Source of the DNA: Bradyrhizobiaceae bacterium
GTDB taxonomy: Bacteria; Pseudomonadota; Alphaproteobacteria; Rhizobiales; Xanthobacteraceae
DNA: 64,000 bases
Reading direction: 5' to 3'
Assembly (NCBI GenBank): GCA_020544565.1
Contig: CP078014.1
Span: 2,792,016 to 2,856,015, forward strand
The notes under the pieces were generated by a model. The model was not told where the DNA came from and made no database searches. It saw only the letters and a program-made list of their open reading frames with translations. Position 1 is the first letter of the stretch. Each line of letters begins with the position of its first letter. Positions 17,284 through 26,200 of this stretch are shown here, piece after piece. The translations under genes were made by a program, and so were the position numbers.

Positions 17284-18654
17284 TCAAGCCTCGGCAGCCT
17301 CGCGCCGCCCGACCCCCTCGAAATGCCCGCGCCGCTGCAGCCACGCCAGCAGCAGCAGGCTCGGCACCGCGACCAGCACGCTCAGCATGAAGAACATCGG
17401 CCAGCCGGTGGCCTTGGCGACGAAGCCGGCTCCGGCCGACAGATAGGTGCGGCCGATCGCAGCGAGCGCGGTGAGCAGGGCGTACTGCGTCGCGGTGTGC
17501 AGCGGGCTCTGGCACAGCGACGACAGGTAGGCGACGAAGATCACCGTGCCGATGGCGCTGGTGAAATTCTCCACCGTGATCGCCAGCGCCAGCGCCCACT
17601 GGTTCATGCCGACGAAGGCCAGCCAGGCGAAGGACAGATTGGAAACCGCCTGCAGCACCCCGCCGATCCACAGGCAGGCCGGCAGCGACCAGGCGCGGGC
17701 GAGAAAGCCGCCGGCGAAGCCGCCGATCAGCGTCGCGGCGAGGCCGACGCCCTTGACGATGGCGGCGTAGTCGTTGCGCGAGAAGCCGAGATCGATCACG
17801 AACGGCGCGGTCATAGTGCCGGAGAACGAGTCGGTGAACTTGTAGAGCACCACGAAGGCGAGCACGGCCCAGACGTCCTTGCGGGCGAGAAACTCGGTGA
17901 AGGCGCCGACGGCGGCGGCGGTAACCCGATTCAGCGCGCTCTCGCCGCTGGTCGCCGCCTCGGCGCGGCGGGACTGCTCGGGTTCGGTGGCGGCGAGCGC
18001 CGCGATCATGCCGATCAGCACCATCGCCGCCATGGCGGCATAGCCCCACATCCACGCCGCCGGCTTGGCCAGCCCCAGCCCCTCGAAACCGCTGACCAGA
18101 AACAACGCGCCGGCGGTGGAGATCAGCATGCCGACACGATAGGCCGCGACATAGGAGGCCATGCCCGCCGCCTGCTCGCTCTCGGGCAGGCTCTCGACGC
18201 GGAAAGCGTCGACCACGGTGTCCTGGGTGGCCGAGGCCGTCGCCACCAAGAGCGCGCCGAGCGCCACGAACAGCGGTGAGCGCGCCGGATCGGTCAGCGC
18301 CAAAAGCAGGATCGCGGCGATCAGCAGCAGTTGCGCGAACACCAGCCAGCCGCGGCGGCGGCCGAGCCACCGCGTCAGCACCGGCACATGCAGCGCGTCC
18401 ACCAGCGGCGCCCACAGGAACTTGAGCGTGTAGGGCGTGCCGACCAGCGCGAACAGGCCGATGGTGCCGAGATCGACGCCGGATTCGCGCATCCACACCA
18501 ACAGCGTCGAGCCCGACAGCGCCAGCGGCAACCCCGACGAGAAGCCGAGGAACATCACGATCAGCACGCGCGGCTGCAGATACACCGCAAGGGCATCGCG
18601 CCACGAGGTGGCGGGGATTTCGGTTTCTGCCTTGGCGGCGTCAGGAACGATCAT
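17284..18654 (-). CDS. ampG: AmpG-like muropeptide MFS permease
   Basis: This 456-residue major-facilitator protein has about twelve hydrophobic segments. It begins with the AmpG-type block VLIVMFLGFSSGLPLALSGS and continues with VGTPYTLKFLWAPLVDAL, typical of permeases for GlcNAc-anhydro-muropeptides. Its role would be recycling of cell-wall fragments into the cytoplasm, which in some bacteria also signals beta-lactamase induction. No ampR or ampC gene is adjacent. It converges with the esterase gene, leaving only four bases between stops. Other MFS substrates are possible, but the N-terminus fits AmpG best. Confidence 0.85.
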   Translation of the reverse strand: MIVPDAAKAETEIPATSWRDALAVYLQPRVLIVMFLGFSSGLPLALSGSTLLVWMRESGVDLGTIGLFALVGTPYTLKFLWAPLVDALHVPVLTRWLGRRRGWLVFAQLLLIAAILLLALTDPARSPLFVALGALLVATASATQDTVVDAFRVESLPESEQAAGMASYVAAYRVGMLISTAGALFLVSGFEGLGLAKPAAWMWGYAAMAAMVLIGMIAALAATEPEQSRRAEAATSGESALNRVTAAAVGAFTEFLARKDVWAVLAFVVLYKFTDSFSGTMTAPFVIDLGFSRNDYAAIVKGVGLAATLIGGFAGGFLARAWSLPACLWIGGVLQAVSNLSFAWLAFVGMNQWALALAITVENFTSAIGTVIFVAYLSSLCQSPLHTATQYALLTALAAIGRTYLSAGAGFVAKATGWPMFFMLSVLVAVPSLLLLAWLQRRGHFEGVGRREAAEA

Positions 18655-18737
18655 GACCGGGTGTTAGCAGATTCGGACGTTCCTCTCTCCCCTTGGGGGG
18701 ATGAAGTTGGCGCTGAATGGCGCAAATCCATCAACAC

Positions 18738-18858
18738 GTCGCCCCCGCGCCGGCGGGGGCCCATCACCCCCTGATCTCGCGATTTAAGGCGAGCGCTGAA
18801 ACATCTCGAATACACAACATCGACAGGGTGTCTGGGTCCCCGCCTGCGCGGGGACGAC
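18738..18858. repeat. Dispersed palindromic repeat, family C
   Basis: Ends are GTCGCCCCCGCG-like and GCGCGGGGACGAC, with inner GGGGGCCC and GGGTCCCCG arms and an AT-richer middle. It lies in the gap between the start of ampG and the end of rmuC. A second copy is at 24126-24250. Confidence 0.82.
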
Positions 18859-18900
18859 ATCAACCATGTGGCGAGAGACGCGCAGGACCGTGAAGCGAGT

Positions 18901-20115
18901 CTACTCCCCCGCCCCCAGCTTACGCAGCGGATGGACGGGAAACAGCTCTCCGCCGCCAGGTGCAGCGGCGCGCGGCGCGCCGGTTGCTTCGTCGGCGGTG
19001 GTGAAATCGAGTTCCTCGATGCGCCCGGCGCGCTTCTCGATCTTGTCCGCCGAGATCAGGATCTGGCGCACGTCCTCGTTCACGTTGCCGAAATCCTTCT
19101 GCAGCTTGAGCACGCGCTCGCGCAGCCGGGCGAGATCGTCCGACATGCTCATCACCTCGGTGCGGATCTGGTCGGCGGCGTCGCGCATGCGCGCGTCCTT
19201 GAGGATCTGCTGCATCACCTGGATCGCCAGCATCAGCAGCGACGGCGACACCAGCACCACGCGGGCGCGATAGGCCTTCTGGATCACGTCGTCGAAGCCG
19301 TCGTGAATCTCGGCATAGACGGATTCCGACGGCACGAACATCAACGCGGTGTCCTGGGTCTCGCCGGGAATGAGGTATTTGCCGGCGATGTCGGCGACGT
19401 GCTTCATCACGTCCTGCCGCAGCCGCTGGGTGGCGTATTTCCTGTCGTCGTCGCTGCGCGCGTCGCGCAGCGCGGTGACGGCCTCCAGCGGGAACTTGGC
19501 GTCGATGCACAGCGGCCGCCCGTCGGGCAGGAACACGACGCAATCCGGCCGCGTCCGGTTCGACAGGGTGTGCTGGAAGGCGAAGGCGCCCTTCGGCATG
19601 CCGTCCTGCACGATGGCTTCCATCCGCGCCTGCCCGAACGCGCCGCGGGCCTGCTTGTTGGCCAGCACATCGCGCAGCGTCGTCACCTGCGAGGTGAGGT
19701 CGGCGAGGTTCTTGTGGGCGCTGTCGATGATGCCGAGGCGCTCGTGCAGCACGCGCAAGGAATCCATGGTGTTGCGGGTGGTCTGCTCCATCGACTGGCC
19801 GACCCGGTGGGTGACCGAATCCAGCCGCTCGTTGACCGCGCGCGACATCTCCGCCTGCCGCCCAACCAGCGCCTGCCCCATCTCATGCACCCGGCCGGCG
19901 GCCTCGTTCTGGATGCGCAGCACCTCGGCGAGGCGCTGCTCCATCTCGTCGGCGCGCACCGCCTGCGCCATGGCCGCCGCCGCCCCCCGGCGGCCGGAGC
20001 GGGCGATGACCACGGCGATGGCCGCAAGCAGCGCCAGCGCCAGCGCGCCGAAGCCGGCCAGCAGCGCGCCGGCCCGCACCGGGATGTCCCCGACAGTAAA
20101 AACAATCTCGTTCAT
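18901..20115 (-). CDS. rmuC: DNA recombination protein RmuC
   Basis: RmuC is a predicted nuclease-related protein that limits inversions and other rearrangements at short inverted repeats. The 404-residue protein has one N-terminal membrane segment (about residues 14-37), a coiled coil (about 45-150) and the RmuC domain, including [20 protein letters not shown] and [19 protein letters not shown] candidate promoter and a GTTC-N7-GTTC LexA-type box lie just upstream (20148-20162), suggesting SOS control. It is divergent from def. Confidence 0.92.
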   Translation of the reverse strand: MNEIVFTVGDIPVRAGALLAGFGALALALLAAIAVVIARSGRRGAAAAMAQAVRADEMEQRLAEVLRIQNEAAGRVHEMGQALVGRQAEMSRAVNERLDSVTHRVGQSMEQTTRNTMDSLRVLHERLGIIDSAHKNLADLTSQVTTLRDVLANKQARGAFGQARMEAIVQDGMPKGAFAFQHTLSNRTRPDCVVFLPDGRPLCIDAKFPLEAVTALRDARSDDDRKYATQRLRQDVMKHVADIAGKYLIPGETQDTALMFVPSESVYAEIHDGFDDVIQKAYRARVVLVSPSLLMLAIQVMQQILKDARMRDAADQIRTEVMSMSDDLARLRERVLKLQKDFGNVNEDVRQILISADKIEKRAGRIEELDFTTADEATGAPRAAAPGGGELFPVHPLRKLGAGE

Positions 20116-20147
20116 GCCGTCACTCTAACCCGATTCGGGCCCCTTGC

Positions 20148-20162
20148 GAACGAACAGGGAAC
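20148..20162 (-). promoter_or_regulatory. LexA-type SOS box upstream of rmuC
   Basis: On the reverse strand the sequence reads GTTC-CCTGTTC-GTTC, the GTTC-N7-GTTC pattern known for alphaproteobacterial LexA. Its proximal half overlaps a -35-like TTCGCA, which is 17 bases from a -10-like TAGAGT ending at 20122. LexA bound here would block that promoter. The start codon of rmuC is 33 bases away, so the leader would be very short or absent. Confidence 0.6.
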
Positions 20163-20273
20163 GATCATGGTGAACAAATCCTCATTGGCCGCCGCGGCCG
20201 TCCCCGGCGGCGACGGGCTCCCTGTCCGCATAACGGGTTTGACCGCGGCGGGCGCGCCTATTACATCGCCGGC

Positions 20274-20789
20274 ATGGCCATACGCGACATCATCATCCTG
20301 CCCGACACCCAGCTCCGGCTGGTCTCCAAGCCCGTCGAAAAGATCACGTCCGAGATCCGGGCGCTGGCCGACGACATGTTCGAGACCATGTACGACGCGC
20401 CGGGCATCGGCCTCGCCGCGATCCAGGTGGCGCAGCCGCTGCGGCTGATCACCATGGATCTGTCCAAGAAGGAGGGCGAGAAGAACCCGCGCGCCTTCAT
20501 CAATCCGGAGATCGTGTCCGCCTCCGAGGAACTGTCGGTCTACGAGGAAGGCTGCCTGTCGATCCCGGAATATTACGAGGAGGTCGAGCGCCCCGCGCAG
20601 GTGCGCGTGCGCTTCATGGACCTCGACGGCAAGATCCACGAGGAGGACGCCGACGGCCTGTACGCCACCTGCATCCAGCACGAGATCGACCATCTCAACG
20701 GCGTGCTGTTCGTGGACTATCTGTCCAAGCTCAAGCGCGACCGCGTGATGAAGAAGTTCACCAAGGCCGCGCGGCTCGCGGCGAAATAG
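20274..20789 (+). CDS. def: Peptide deformylase
   Basis: Def removes the N-formyl group from nascent proteins. The 171-residue metalloenzyme shows all three motifs: GIGLAAIQV (44-52), EEGCLSIPE with metal ligand Cys94, and QHEIDHLNG with the HEXXH-type ligands (about 136-140). It is followed by fmt, which adds the formyl group, with a palindromic repeat in the 144-base gap. That pairing is conserved in most bacteria. Confidence 0.97.
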   Translation: MAIRDIIILPDTQLRLVSKPVEKITSEIRALADDMFETMYDAPGIGLAAIQVAQPLRLITMDLSKKEGEKNPRAFINPEIVSASEELSVYEEGCLSIPEYYEEVERPAQVRVRFMDLDGKIHEEDADGLYATCIQHEIDHLNGVLFVDYLSKLKRDRVMKKFTKAARLAAK

Positions 20790-20807
20790 GCTCGCTTGCA
20801 ACACCGC

Positions 20808-20894
20808 CGTCATGGCCGGGCTTGACCCGGCCATCCACGTCTTGACGAAAGACAAGAAAGGCGTGGATGCCCGCGACAAGCGCGGGCATGACGA
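20808..20894. repeat. Dispersed palindromic repeat, family A
   Basis: Starts CGTCATGGCCGGGC, has CATCCACGTCTTG and GGCGTGGATGCCC inner arms and ends GGGCATGACG. It lies between def and fmt and would form a strong hairpin in a shared transcript. Confidence 0.9.
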
Positions 20895-20933
20895 ACTTAA
20901 AAGACCCATCGTCATTCTAGGACCGTCGCCGCC

Positions 20934-21869
20934 ATGCCGCTTCGTCTTATCTTCATGGGCACGCCGGATTTCGCGGTGCCGACGCTGCTGGCGCTGGCGG
21001 GCCATGGCCACGACATCGCCGCGGTCTACACCCGCGCGGCAAAGCCGGCCGGGCGCGGCATGAAACTGCAGCCGACCCCGGTGGAACAGACGGCGCGCCA
21101 GCTCGGCATCCCGGTGCTGACACCGAAGACATTGCGGACGCCGGAAGCCGAAGCCGAATTCCGCGCCCATCAGGCGGATGCGGCGGTGGTGGTGGCCTAC
21201 GGCCTGATCCTGCCCGCCAATATTCTCGACGCCGTGCCGCTCGGCTGCTTCAACCTGCACGGCTCGCTGCTGCCGCGCTGGCGCGGCGCGGCCCCGATCC
21301 AGCGCGCCATCATGTCCGGCGATGCCGAAACCGGCGTCATGGTGATGAAGATGGATGTCGGCCTCGACACCGGCGACGTGGCCATGGCCGAGCGCCTGCC
21401 GATCACCGACGCCATGACGGCGCGCGACCTGCACGACGCGCTCGCCCCGCTCGGCGCCGACCTGATGGTGCGAGCGATGGCGGCGCTGGCGCGTGGCGGC
21501 CTGCAACTGACAAAACAAAGCGAACAGGGCGTCACTTACGCCGCCAAGATCGACAAGGCGGAAGCGCGGATCGACTGGACGAAGCCCGCGCACGCCGTGC
21601 TGCGCCACATCCACGGCCTGTCGCCGTTTCCCGGGGCGTGGTTCGAGATCGCGCTCGACGACGGCGCGCCGGCGCGCATCAAGGCGCTGCGCTGCGAGGT
21701 CGCACCGGGCTCGGGACCACCGGGCCAAGTGCTCGACGACCGCCTCACCATCGCCTGCGGCGACGGCGCGGTCCGCATCCTGCAATTGCAGCGCGCCGGC
21801 AAGCCGCCGATGACGGCGGACGCCTTCCTCAACGGCACGCCGCTGAAGCCGCCGGCGCGGGCGCAATGA
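20934..21869 (+). CDS. fmt: Methionyl-tRNA formyltransferase
   Basis: Fmt formylates initiator Met-tRNA using 10-formyl-tetrahydrofolate. The 311-residue length is typical. The catalytic formyltransferase core is visible as [20 protein letters not shown] (Asn/His active site), followed by [17 protein letters not shown]. The C-terminal tRNA-binding domain begins around [20 protein letters not shown]. The stop codon overlaps the start of the GNAT gene by four bases, so the two are translationally coupled. Confidence 0.96.
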   Translation: MPLRLIFMGTPDFAVPTLLALAGHGHDIAAVYTRAAKPAGRGMKLQPTPVEQTARQLGIPVLTPKTLRTPEAEAEFRAHQADAAVVVAYGLILPANILDAVPLGCFNLHGSLLPRWRGAAPIQRAIMSGDAETGVMVMKMDVGLDTGDVAMAERLPITDAMTARDLHDALAPLGADLMVRAMAALARGGLQLTKQSEQGVTYAAKIDKAEARIDWTKPAHAVLRHIHGLSPFPGAWFEIALDDGAPARIKALRCEVAPGSGPPGQVLDDRLTIACGDGAVRILQLQRAGKPPMTADAFLNGTPLKPPARAQ

Positions 21870-22375
21870 TCATTCGTCCGGAAACGGCCGGCGACAGCGC
21901 GGCGATCGCCGATGTCATCCGTCAAGCGTTCGGAGGCGGCAACGAAGCCTGCGCCGAGGCCGATCTGGTGGATCGCCTGCGCCACGACCATGACCTCGTG
22001 CTTGCGCTCGTGGCCGAACAGAACGGGCAGCTTTTGGGGCATGTTGCATTTTCGCGGCTGTGGATCGCGCAGGATTCGCGCCGCGTCGCCGGCGTCAGCC
22101 TCGCGCCGCTGGCGGTGTTGCCGGAAGCTCAGGGCAGAGGAATCGGGCGCGCGCTGGTCGAGGCAGGACATGCGCGCCTGCGTGACATGGGTGAAACCAT
22201 CATCTTCGTGCTGGGCGATCCGGACTACTATGGCCGTTTCGGCTTTTCCCTTGCGGGCGCGCGAGCCTTCGACTGCCGGTATGCGGGCGAGCACTTTCAG
22301 GCCCTGCGGCTGGCATCGTCCGCGCCGGAAGCGGGAGCCATCAGCTATGCTCAAGCCTTCAACGATCTGGGCTGA
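21866..22375 (+). CDS. GNAT-family N-acetyltransferase
   Basis: This 169-residue protein starts at the ATG at 21866, overlapping the fmt stop (ATGA). The acetyl-CoA-binding motif is [21 protein letters not shown] (residues about 80-100), followed by the YhbS-like segment [14 protein letters not shown]. Such enzymes acetylate small molecules or protein amines; no substrate can be assigned. It is inserted between fmt and truA, which are often adjacent in related genomes. Confidence 0.88.
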   Translation: MIIRPETAGDSAAIADVIRQAFGGGNEACAEADLVDRLRHDHDLVLALVAEQNGQLLGHVAFSRLWIAQDSRRVAGVSLAPLAVLPEAQGRGIGRALVEAGHARLRDMGETIIFVLGDPDYYGRFGFSLAGARAFDCRYAGEHFQALRLASSAPEAGAISYAQAFNDLG

Positions 22376-22380
22376 CGGAC

Positions 22381-23118
22381 ATGCCGCGCTACAAGCTCAT
22401 CATCGAATATGACGGCGCGCCGTTCTACGGCTGGCAAACGCAGGATACGCTGCCCTCGGTACAGGGCGCGCTGGAGACCGCCGTCAAGGCGATGACCGGC
22501 GAGACCCTGCGCGTCAGCGGCGCCGGACGCACCGACGCCGGGGTCCATGCACTGGGACAGGTGGCCCATGTCGATATCGCGCGCGCCTTCCGCGCCGATC
22601 AGGTCCGCGACGCGCTCAACGCGCATCTGCGGCCGCATCCGATCGGCGTGCTCAGTGCGGAGATCGTGCCGGAGACGTTCGACGCCCGGTTCTCGGCGAT
22701 GCGACGGCATTACGTCTACCGGATCGCCAACCGCCGCGCCAATCTCGCCCTCGACGCCGGCCGGGCGTGGCGGCTGGCGCGGCCGCTCGATGTTGCGGCC
22801 ATGCACGCCGCCGCGCAGGTGCTGACCGGCCGGCACGATTTCACCACCTTCCGCCACACCGAATGTCAGGCCAAATCGCCGGAGAAGACGCTCGACGTGC
22901 TCGACGTCGCCCGCGATGGCGACGCCGTCACCGTCACCACCTCGGCGCGCTCGTTCCTGCACAGCCAGGTGCGTTCCATGGTCGGCTCGTTGGTGTGGGT
23001 CGGCCACGGCCGCTGGAGCGCCGCCGACCTGAAGCGCGCGCTGGAGGCCCGCGACCGCACCGCCTGCGGCCCGGTGGCGCCGCCGGACGGGCTCTATCTG
23101 GTGCGGGTGGACTATTGA
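22381..23118 (+). CDS. truA: tRNA pseudouridine(38-40) synthase
   Basis: TruA makes pseudouridine at positions 38-40 of the tRNA anticodon stem. The 245-residue protein carries the catalytic Asp52 in [12 protein letters not shown] and the family blocks [10 protein letters not shown] and [12 protein letters not shown]. It starts six bases after the GNAT gene, so def, fmt, GNAT and truA form one forward-strand group. Confidence 0.96.
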   Translation: MPRYKLIIEYDGAPFYGWQTQDTLPSVQGALETAVKAMTGETLRVSGAGRTDAGVHALGQVAHVDIARAFRADQVRDALNAHLRPHPIGVLSAEIVPETFDARFSAMRRHYVYRIANRRANLALDAGRAWRLARPLDVAAMHAAAQVLTGRHDFTTFRHTECQAKSPEKTLDVLDVARDGDAVTVTTSARSFLHSQVRSMVGSLVWVGHGRWSAADLKRALEARDRTACGPVAPPDGLYLVRVDY

Positions 23119-23197
23119 ACAGCAGTGCGCTTTGCAGCGTCGCGCCGATGGGCTAAACCCTCGGCCGAATTTCCCCCGCCCGCCCAGCGAGACCTCC

Positions 23198-24097
23198 ATG
23201 ACCGATCTGCCGATCACCATCAGCCCACAGGATCAGGCCCGCATCCTGTCGGAAGCGCTGCCGCACATGCAACAGTACGACGACGAAACCATCGTCATCA
23301 AATACGGCGGCCACGCCATGGGCGAGGAGAACCTCGCCAAGCAGTTCGCCCGCGACATCGTGCTGTTGGAGCAGACCGCGATCAATCCGGTGGTGGTGCA
23401 TGGCGGCGGCCCGCAGATCGCCACCATGCTGGCGCGGCTCGGCATCAAGTCGGAATTCGCCGCCGGCCTGCGCGTCACCGACGCGCCGACCATGGAAATC
23501 GTCGAGATGGTGCTGGCCGGCTCGATCAACAAGCAGATCGTCAGCTACATCAACGAGGCCGGCGGCAAGGCCGTGGGCCTGTGCGGCAAGGACGGCAACA
23601 TGGTGACCGCCACCAAGGCGACCCGCACCATGGTCGATCCCGGCTCCAACATCGAGAAGGTGGTCGATCTCGGCTTCGTCGGCGAGCCCGACAAGGTCGA
23701 TCTCACCTTGCTCAACCAGTTGATCGGCTACGAGCTGATCCCGGTGCTGGCGCCGCTCGCGGCCTCCGCCTCCGGCCAGACCTTCAACGTCAACGCCGAC
23801 ACATTCGCCGGCGCGGTGGCGGGCGCGCTCAAAGCCAAGCGCCTGCTGCTGCTCACCGACGTGCCAGGCGTACTCGACAAATCGAAGAAGCTCATTCCCG
23901 AACTGTCGATCAAGGACGCGCGCAAGCTGATCGCCGACGGCACCATCTCCGGCGGCATGATCCCCAAGGTGGAGACCTGCATCTATTCGCTGGAAGCCGG
24001 CGTCGAAGGCGTCGTCATCCTCGACGGCAAGACCCCGCATGCGGTGCTGCTGGAACTGTTCACCAATCAGGGCACCGGCACCTTGATGCACAAGTGA
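23198..24097 (+). CDS. argB: Acetylglutamate kinase
   Basis: ArgB phosphorylates N-acetylglutamate in the second step of arginine synthesis. It starts at the ATG at 23198 ([10 protein letters not shown]) and has 299 residues; the longer frame to 23132 has no family match. It shows [10 protein letters not shown] (Lys and Gly loop), VVHGGGPQI and the C-terminal [21 protein letters not shown]. The N-terminal helix resembles the arginine-inhibited class. A palindromic repeat follows the stop. Confidence 0.96.
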   Translation: MTDLPITISPQDQARILSEALPHMQQYDDETIVIKYGGHAMGEENLAKQFARDIVLLEQTAINPVVVHGGGPQIATMLARLGIKSEFAAGLRVTDAPTMEIVEMVLAGSINKQIVSYINEAGGKAVGLCGKDGNMVTATKATRTMVDPGSNIEKVVDLGFVGEPDKVDLTLLNQLIGYELIPVLAPLAASASGQTFNVNADTFAGAVAGALKAKRLLLLTDVPGVLDKSKKLIPELSIKDARKLIADGTISGGMIPKVETCIYSLEAGVEGVVILDGKTPHAVLLELFTNQGTGTLMHK

Positions 24098-24125
24098 TGA
24101 TGCGGCCGCCGATAAAATATACGAT

Positions 24126-24250
24126 GTCGTCCCCGCGAAGGCGGGGACCCATCTTTCCTGTTGGCAAGCATGGACAGTCCCAGTTTCGATAAACGAGGCA
24201 AAACACCGCGCCCGTGGCAATGCCTGGGTCCCCGCTTTCGCGGGGACGAC
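24126..24250. repeat. Family C palindromic repeat overlapping the 5' end of a secreted-protein gene
   Basis: Terminal arms are GTCGTCCCCGCG and CGCGGGGACGAC, with inner GGGGACCC and GGGTCCCCG arms. The right half is translated as the N-terminus of the DUF1036 protein, including GPRFRGDDK. The left copy in the window is 18738-18858. Confidence 0.88.
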
Positions 24251-25252
24251 AAAACGGTATTTTCCGTTGCGGCATTTCTCATCCTGTCCGCGCTATTTGT
24301 TTCCTCCCCCGCCCGCGCCGACCTCAAGATCTGCAACCGCATGAGCTATGTGGTCGAGGCCGCCATCGGCATCGACGACAAGGCGGCGACCGCGACGCGC
24401 GGCTGGTTCCGCATCGATCCCGCGACCTGCCGCGTGGTGGCGCACGGCGCGGTGAAGGCCGACCGTCTCCTGCTGCATGCGCGCGCGCTGCCGGTCTACG
24501 GCGCCACCCCCGCGCCGCAGAGCGGCACCGACAACCTATGCGTCGCCGACAAGGATTTCGTCATCGCCGCCGCGCGCCAGTGCCGCGCCGGCCAGACCGC
24601 CGCCGCCTTCACCGAGGTCAAGCCCGCGACCGACGACGCCAACAACCAGATAGCCTATCTCGCCGAGGATTCCGATTACGACGACGAACAGGCCCGGCTC
24701 GCCGCGATCCAGCGCCTGCTGGTGATCGCGGGCTACGACGCCGCCCCCATCGACGGCGTCGACGGGCCGAAAACCCAGAACGCGCTGGCCGCCTTTCTGA
24801 AGACACGCGGCCTGCCCGCCGACGCGGCGAAGGCCGCGACTTTCTTCGACACCATGATCGCGGCGGTAGAGCAGCCGTCCCCGACCGGCCTGACCTGGTG
24901 CAACGACACCCGCTATCGCGTCATGGCCGCTGTCGCCACCGACGACGGCCGCACGGTGACGAGCCGCGGCTGGTATCGCATCGAGCCCGGCAAATGCCTG
25001 CATCCGGACCTCGCCGGACAGCCGCGCAAGATCTACAGTTTCGCCGAGGCAGTCGATCCCGACGGGCGTACCGTCAAGACCGGCGGCCGGGCGCTGAACT
25101 GGGGTGGCTCCATCATGCTGTGCACCCGCGAGACGCAATTCGAATTCGGCGAGCAGGGCGACTGCGGCGCGCGCGGCCTCACCGCCAGCGGCTTCACCCC
25201 GATCGAGCTCGCCGCCGGGACCGGCCGCACCATCCGATTCGGCATGCCATGA
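24170..25252 (+). CDS. Secreted protein with two DUF1036 domains and a peptidoglycan-binding-like segment
   Basis: From the ATG at 24170 it has 360 residues (TTG at 24161 is an alternative). Two DUF1036 copies are present: LKICNRMSYVVEAAIGI (from about residue 51) and LTWCNDTRYRVMAAVAT (from about 238). Between them is a peptidoglycan-binding-type helix bundle around LLVIAGYDAAPIDGVDGPKTQNALAAF. A signal-peptide core (VAAFLILSALFVSSPARA) follows an N-terminal stretch of about 28 residues encoded by a family C repeat. No start codon exists between the repeat and the hydrophobic core, so translation must begin in the repeat. Function is unknown; a periplasmic location is likely. Confidence 0.82.
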   Translation: MDSPSFDKRGKTPRPWQCLGPRFRGDDKTVFSVAAFLILSALFVSSPARADLKICNRMSYVVEAAIGIDDKAATATRGWFRIDPATCRVVAHGAVKADRLLLHARALPVYGATPAPQSGTDNLCVADKDFVIAAARQCRAGQTAAAFTEVKPATDDANNQIAYLAEDSDYDDEQARLAAIQRLLVIAGYDAAPIDGVDGPKTQNALAAFLKTRGLPADAAKAATFFDTMIAAVEQPSPTGLTWCNDTRYRVMAAVATDDGRTVTSRGWYRIEPGKCLHPDLAGQPRKIYSFAEAVDPDGRTVKTGGRALNWGGSIMLCTRETQFEFGEQGDCGARGLTASGFTPIELAAGTGRTIRFGMP

Positions 25253-25302
25253 TTTGCGAAAAGCAACATGCAGCCCCTGACGTTGCTTCAGCCGCGATGA
25301 AC

Positions 25303-25410
25303 TCCCTCTCCCGTGGGAGAGGGTCGGGGTGAGGGCGCAGAATGCTCAAGATCACATCGCTCCCCCTCACCCGCTCGCTTCACTCGCGACCTCTCCCCCA
25401 AGGGGAGAGG
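25303..25410. repeat. Dispersed palindromic repeat, family D
   Basis: Outer arms CCCTCTCCCGTGGGAGAGGG and CCTCTCCCCCAAGGGGAGAGG each form a hairpin, with a GTGAGGGCG and CCCTCACCCG pair between them. It fills the gap before the HAD nucleotidase gene and ends 16 bases before its start codon. Shortened copies lie inside hrpB and polA. Confidence 0.88.
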
Positions 25411-25426
25411 TGAAGAGGAAGAAGAC

Positions 25427-26140
25427 ATGACAGCTCCTTCATACAGCCAGCCGCCACGCACCTTCGCCCATGTCGACACCTGGGTGTTCGATCTCGACAA
25501 CACGCTCTACCCGCACCACGTCAACCTGTGGCAGCAGGTGGACGTGCGCATCCGCGATTTCGTCGCGAGCTACCTCAAGGTCCCGACCGACGAGGCCTTC
25601 CGCATCCAGAAGGACTATTACCGGCGCTATGGCACCACCATGCGCGGCATGATGACCGAGCACGGTCTCAACGCCGACGATTTCCTCGAATACGTCCACC
25701 ACATCGACCATTCGCCGCTGGAGCCCAATCCGGCGATGGGGGCCGCGATCGAGCGCCTGCCCGGCCGCAAGCTGATCCTCACCAACGGCTCGCGCGCCCA
25801 TGCCGGCAAGGTGCTCGAACGCCTCGGCATCGGCGATCACTTCGAAGACGTGTTCGACATCATCGCCGCCGAGCTGGAGCCGAAGCCCGCGCGCCAGACC
25901 TACATGAAATTCCTCAGGCAACACGGCGTCGATCCGTCGCGGGCGGCGATGTTCGAGGATCTCGCCCGCAATCTGGTGACGCCGCACGACCTCGGCATGA
26001 CCACCGTGCTGGTGGTGCCGGACGGAACCCGCAACGTGGTGCGCGAGGACTGGGAACTGGAAGGCCGCGGCGCCGCGTATGTCGATCACATCACCGACGA
26101 CCTGACCGGCTTTCTCGCCACGCTCACCGCGCGCCGATAA
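25427..26140 (+). CDS. HAD-family pyrimidine 5'-nucleotidase
   Basis: This 237-residue HAD hydrolase starts at the ATG at 25427 after GAGGAAGAAG as ribosome-binding site. Motif I is DLDNTLYP (catalytic Asp pair), motif II ILTNGSRAH, motif III around EPKPARQTYMKF, and motif IV MFEDLARNL. It belongs to the SSM1/YjjG-like subfamily that dephosphorylates pyrimidine nucleoside monophosphates. The same gene sits near argB in many Rhizobiales, as here. A longer frame to 25313 would translate the upstream repeat and is not preferred. Confidence 0.9.
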   Translation: MTAPSYSQPPRTFAHVDTWVFDLDNTLYPHHVNLWQQVDVRIRDFVASYLKVPTDEAFRIQKDYYRRYGTTMRGMMTEHGLNADDFLEYVHHIDHSPLEPNPAMGAAIERLPGRKLILTNGSRAHAGKVLERLGIGDHFEDVFDIIAAELEPKPARQTYMKFLRQHGVDPSRAAMFEDLARNLVTPHDLGMTTVLVVPDGTRNVVREDWELEGRGAAYVDHITDDLTGFLATLTARR

Positions 26141-26200
26141 TTCCTGCGCATCGCCCCGCGCGGGGCTGTCAATCGCGGCCAAAATCCTTAAGTTGCGGCC

